Shown: positions 5,335 to 8,118 of the stretch, piece after piece | How positions within the stretch are numbered: position 1 is the first letter of the stretch | Layout: the number at the start of each line of letters is the position of its first letter | Source of the DNA: CAZSPL01 sp964608735 | GTDB taxonomy: Bacteria; JAJVIF01; JAPKYR01; CAZSPL01 | NCBI GenBank assembly: GCA_964608735.1 | Contig: CAZSPL010000186.1 | Location: forward strand, 1 to 8,118 | Reading direction: 5' to 3' | DNA length: 8,118 bases | Translations under genes and position numbers: made by a program | Notes under the pieces: generated by a model | What the model saw: the letters and a program-made list of their open reading frames with translations, nothing else | What the model was told of the DNA's origin: nothing | Database searches by the model: none

Positions 5335-5335
5335 A
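5323..5335 (-). repeat. Shared leader element, bzdN side
   Basis: TCTCCGGGGAAGC read on the minus strand, ending 60 nt before the bzdN start codon. The identical 13-mer occurs in sense orientation upstream of the lipoprotein gene at 5598-5610, ending 57 nt before its start. Flanks are also similar: CGC and TAT on the 5' side with a 2-nt gap, and AAAAT-N4-ATG on the 3' side. Confidence 0.65.
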
Positions 5336-5442
5336 GATATGGCGGTGAGAATAAAACGAATTCCTTAGATATGAACCCGACCCGCCGGGTGTCTGAGTCC
5401 AAGGACCCCGTAGAAACTCACTTTTTACACAGACAAAAGGGT

Positions 5443-5471
5443 AGGATAATAATCCCGAAGCCAGTTGTCAA
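5443..5471 (-). promoter_or_regulatory. Sigma70-type promoter of the reductase operon
   Basis: On the minus strand TTGACA (5471-5466, perfect -35 consensus), a 17-nt spacer, then TATCCT (5448-5443, four of six -10 bases). The AT-rich stretch upstream (5472-5516) could act as an UP element. Transcription would start near 5436 and give a leader of about 170 nt before bzdN. Spacing and -35 match are good; the -10 is imperfect. Confidence 0.6.
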
Positions 5472-5597
5472 TAAGAATTAACGAGACTTTAACTAAAATA
5501 TCAGCTTTAATAAGGGTTACAAGGTATTTTCGGGCCGTACGCGCGATTTCATGCGCCGGAGAAATGTGCGGCTCTGGAGCAGGTTAAAATCGCATTA

Positions 5598-5610
5598 TCT
5601 CCGGGGAAGC
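5598..5610 (+). repeat. Shared leader element, lipoprotein side
   Basis: TCTCCGGGGAAGC on the plus strand, the inverted partner of 5323-5335. Its CTCCGGGG (5599-5606) could pair with CCCGGGAG (5653-5660) with one mismatch. That would cover most of the ribosome site of the lipoprotein gene, so it might act as an anti-Shine-Dalgarno arm. This is suggested only by complementarity. Confidence 0.55.
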
Positions 5611-5667
5611 GATAAAATAAGGATGAGTCAATAAGTCATTTCGGCGGCTGTTCCCGGGAGGTATGTG

Positions 5668-8118
5668 ATGCCGGTCTCAAAGCGCATTCAATTTCTCATC
5701 CCGCTCATTCTGCTCGCGGCCCTGTGCGGTTGCGGCGGTGGCGGAGAAGCATCGGGCCTCGATGTTGGAAATATCCTCGGCGTCGTAACCATGACCGAGG
5801 GTACGAAGGCGACCTTCAGCATCGATGTTTCCGGCGATACCGGGATCACCTACCTCTGGTCGACCGATCCCGCGAGCGCGGGAATATTCACCAATGCCGC
5901 ACTTCCGGATGTTCAATTCACCGCGGGGGATGTGTCCGGTGACACACAAATAACTCTCAGAGTCGTCGTCAACTCCGACCGTTTCGGCCCGGTTATTAAA
6001 ACCAGGGGGCTGACGATAACCGATGTCAGTGGACTCTGGGTCACCGAGATCAGCGGCCCGGAGGAGATGGATGAAGAAACCACCGAAACATTCAGCGTGC
6101 TTACCGGGGGCGATACAGGGATCGCATTTGAATGGTCGGTGGCGCCGCCGGATATAGGTGATTTCAACGCGACCGATACAGCCGAGGTCGAGTTCACGGC
6201 CATAAATGTCAGCGCCAACACTAATGTCGAGATCAATCTGAAAGTCACATCGGACAATAATTCCGGAATCTTCAGATCGCTCGACATCACTATCCTCGAA
6301 ACTCCAGACCTTGTCGTGAGCGCGATATCCGGCCCGGGCAGCATGCGGGAGGACGACTTCGCGCAATTCAGCGTCATCGCATCCGGTGATACCGGGATTT
6401 CCTATCAGTGGTCTGTAGATCCATCCTCGGCGGGCGATTTCCTCACACCATCGCTGTCCTTCAGCTCATTCAGCGCGAACCCGGTCTCCGCGGATACGAT
6501 CGTACAGATACGGGTCGTGGTCAGCTCGAACAAGTATGGCCCGGAGCTCAGGACGAAAGATATCACCGTTCTTGACGGCTTCTGGGTGGATGACATCATC
6601 GGCCCGGATGAGATATACGAGGAGACATCGGGCAGCTATTACGTCCGCGCGGGCGGCGACACCGGCATCACCTACCAGTGGTCCGCCGACCCCCCATCCG
6701 CCGGTGAATTCGAATCCCCGACATCGGCAGTGACGGATTTCAACGCGTTCGAAACCGATGAGGATACGGATATAGAGATATGGGTTATCGTCAACAGCGA
6801 TAACAACAGCCCGGTGCTGAAGTCGGTGGATGTAACAATCCTTGATACCATCCCCGCCGGATGGGTGCGTTCATGGGGAGGCACGCATGTCGGGGGAGAT
6901 GCCGTCAAAGCGGTCGCGGTTGGCGCCGATGGCAACATCTATGCCGCGGGATATTTCTGGGGTACCGTCGATTTCGATCCGTCCGCGACCATCGAAAGCC
7001 ACAGTGCCAATGGCGAAGATAATTTCATTTCCTGTTTCGATGAGATGGGTAATTTCCTCTGGGTGACAAACTGGGGCGGCGCATATGCCGATGAGATTAA
7101 CGATATGGTGATGGATGCATCCGGCAATTTCTATGTCGCCGGCCTGGACACAGACCCCGCTTCCCAGAAAGAGGGAGCGTTCCTCCAGAAGCTGAATTCC
7201 ACGGGCGGTTCCGAGTGGAAATTGCTGTGGGGGACGGAAGGTGATTGCGAAGCCCTCGGCGTAGCGATTGATGGATCCGGGAATTCGTATGTGACCGGGT
7301 ACTTCACGGGCGCGGTTGATTTCCACCCCGGTTCTCAGCTCTTCATCCTGTCATCAAACGGCCAGACGGATGTCTTCCTGAGCAAGTTCAACCCGGCGGG
7401 TGAATTCCAATGGGCGAAAACCTGGGGAGGCTCTACGGCTGACCGGGGCACCGATGTGATCGTTCACGCGAGCGGGGGCATATTTGTTTCGGGTAGTTTC
7501 ACCGGCTCGGTCGATTTCGATCCCGGCGCCGGAGACGAGATGCTCGACTCCAACGGGAATACGGATGTCTTCCTCTCGAGGCTCAGCGGGCTCGGGAATC
7601 TCGACTGGGCCGTCTCCTGGGGCGGCTCGGGACAGGACTACCCGAACCGGATGGCGTTTGATTCAACGGGAAACATATTCACGACCGGCTCATTTTCCGG
7701 TGCGGTGGATTTCGATCCCGGCAGCGGAACCGATGTTCATACCGCATCGGACCAGGATGATGCGTTCCTCGATGTTATCGATTCAGGCGGGGGTTTCGTC
7801 ATGGCGATATCGTGGGGAGGTGGAGGAGCGGATGAGCCGTTCTGCCTCGCGCTCGATGCCGACGACAATGTATACATCACCGGTTCATTCAGCCAGAACA
7901 TAGATTTGAATCCCGGCGCTGCCACGGTCAGTTTCCCGTCGATCGGGTCTGATGACGCGTTCTTGCTCAAGCTCGATTCGGACGGCGATTACATCTGGGG
8001 CAATGCATGGGGCGGGACGGGTATCGAAACCGCTTACTTCGTTGCCGTCGACGCAACCGGCAATGCATACGTCGGCGGGTCATTCAACGTCAGCGTCGAC
8101 TTCGAGCCCGGCTCGGGG
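5668..8118 (+). CDS. Large predicted lipoprotein: four Ig/PKD-like repeats plus SBBP beta-propeller, partial (3' end outside window)
   Basis: 817 codons stay open from ATG 5668 to the window edge. The start has GGGAGG 6 nt upstream; an earlier ATG at 5663 is followed at once by a stop. Residues 1-22 form a lipoprotein signal peptide: K5-R6, a hydrophobic core, then L-C-G-C22, a slightly atypical lipobox followed by a Gly-rich linker. Residues about 31-394 are four repeats of 90-92 residues (starting near 31, 123, 215 and 305), each with G-D-T-G-I and a (Y/F)-x-W-S motif. They resemble Ig/PKD-like domains. From about 398 come seven SBBP-type repeats with W-G-G or a variant at 403, 469, 521, 586, 651, 716 and 781, most containing G-x-F-x-x-x-V-D-F-x-P-G. 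The seventh is incomplete. Likely an envelope-anchored surface or adhesion-type protein; its ligand is unknown. No link to the reductase beyond position is seen. Confidence 0.9.
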   Translation, partial: MPVSKRIQFLIPLILLAALCGCGGGGEASGLDVGNILGVVTMTEGTKATFSIDVSGDTGITYLWSTDPASAGIFTNAALPDVQFTAGDVSGDTQITLRVVVNSDRFGPVIKTRGLTITDVSGLWVTEISGPEEMDEETTETFSVLTGGDTGIAFEWSVAPPDIGDFNATDTAEVEFTAINVSANTNVEINLKVTSDNNSGIFRSLDITILETPDLVVSAISGPGSMREDDFAQFSVIASGDTGISYQWSVDPSSAGDFLTPSLSFSSFSANPVSADTIVQIRVVVSSNKYGPELRTKDITVLDGFWVDDIIGPDEIYEETSGSYYVRAGGDTGITYQWSADPPSAGEFESPTSAVTDFNAFETDEDTDIEIWVIVNSDNNSPVLKSVDVTILDTIPAGWVRSWGGTHVGGDAVKAVAVGADGNIYAAGYFWGTVDFDPSATIESHSANGEDNFISCFDEMGNFLWVTNWGGAYADEINDMVMDASGNFYVAGLDTDPASQKEGAFLQKLNSTGGSEWKLLWGTEGDCEALGVAIDGSGNSYVTGYFTGAVDFHPGSQLFILSSNGQTDVFLSKFNPAGEFQWAKTWGGSTADRGTDVIVHASGGIFVSGSFTGSVDFDPGAGDEMLDSNGNTDVFLSRLSGLGNLDWAVSWGGSGQDYPNRMAFDSTGNIFTTGSFSGAVDFDPGSGTDVHTASDQDDAFLDVIDSGGGFVMAISWGGGGADEPFCLALDADDNVYITGSFSQNIDLNPGAATVSFPSIGSDDAFLLKLDSDGDYIWGNAWGGTGIETAYFVAVDATGNAYVGGSFNVSVDFEPGSG

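Larger units (their letters stand above)
5263..5667. other. Divergent intergenic region between reductase operon and lipoprotein gene
   Basis: 405 bp without a credible gene. The bzdN-side leader (5263-5436) carries a GC-rich hairpin (5298-5334) and a small dyad GAGTCC-AA-GGACCC (5395-5408). The middle (about 5410-5530) is clearly AT-richer than the coding regions and contains the minus-strand promoter. The lipoprotein side has TCTCCGGGGAAGC (5598-5610) and a strong ribosome site, GGGAGG (5656-5661), 6 nt before ATG 5668. No convincing plus-strand -35/-10 pair was found. No TGCA-containing operator like those bound by BzdR is present. Confidence 0.65.

Noticed and set aside
5465..5493. Plus-strand promoter TTGTCA-N17-TTTAAC for the lipoprotein gene
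   Set aside because: The -10 match is poor (about half the bases) and the -35 overlaps the better minus-strand TTGACA. It remains possible but is not supported.
5556..5604. CCGGAGA (5556-5562) with TCTCCGG (5598-5604) as a leader hairpin
   Set aside because: The stem is only 7 bp with a 35-nt loop, weaker than the other pairings available to the same element.
5677..6377. Antisense open frames of 154 and 229 residues opposite the lipoprotein
   Set aside because: They mirror the GC-rich repeat codons of the plus-strand gene, which has a signal peptide, ribosome site and regular domains; no ribosome site or family motif supports the antisense frames.

Overview
The window looks like part of the chromosome of a GC-rich anaerobic bacterium able to reduce aromatic rings. 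The main evidence is a block of minus-strand genes that matches an ATP-dependent class I benzoyl-CoA reductase of the Bzd type. It has two different HgdB-family catalytic subunits, two different small ASKHA ATPase/activator subunits, and a ferredoxin gene. The sequence alone does not fix the taxon. The bzd-type enzyme is best known from Azoarcus/Aromatoleum, but the intergenic repeats and the large repeat lipoprotein would also fit other, less studied anaerobes.

Layout, right to left on the minus strand: bzdN-like (5262-4135), bzdO-like (4124-2817), bzdP-like (2764-1997), bzdQ-like (1865-996), ferredoxin (701-420), and the start of an iron-sulfur protein with a NuoG-type N-terminus (417-1, cut by the window edge). 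Gaps are 10, 52, 131, 294 and 2 bp. A good sigma70-type promoter (5471-5443) precedes bzdN with a leader of about 170 nt. The inferred electron path is NAD(P)H or another donor, then the NuoG-like protein, then ferredoxin, then the shared [4Fe-4S] cluster of the P/Q ATPase pair, then (with ATP hydrolysis) the N/O active-site module, and finally the aromatic CoA thioester. The exact substrate cannot be read from the sequence.

The three wide gaps inside the operon (O-P, P-Q, Q-ferredoxin) hold copies of palindromic intergenic repeats. One is a CCC(A/G)CGAA-N6-TTCGCGGG dyad, and another is a hairpin with a constant loop core whose two copies differ by compensatory stem changes. The tight gaps (N-O and ferredoxin to the next gene) hold none.

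Right of a 405-bp divergent intergenic region, a plus-strand gene (5668 to beyond 8118) encodes a large predicted lipoprotein. It has four Ig/PKD-like repeats of about 90 residues, then at least seven SBBP-type beta-propeller repeats with a near-exact 65-residue period. It has no evident functional link to the reductase. The two divergent genes do share a 13-bp element, TCTCCGGGGAAGC, in inverted orientation at almost the same distance from each start codon.
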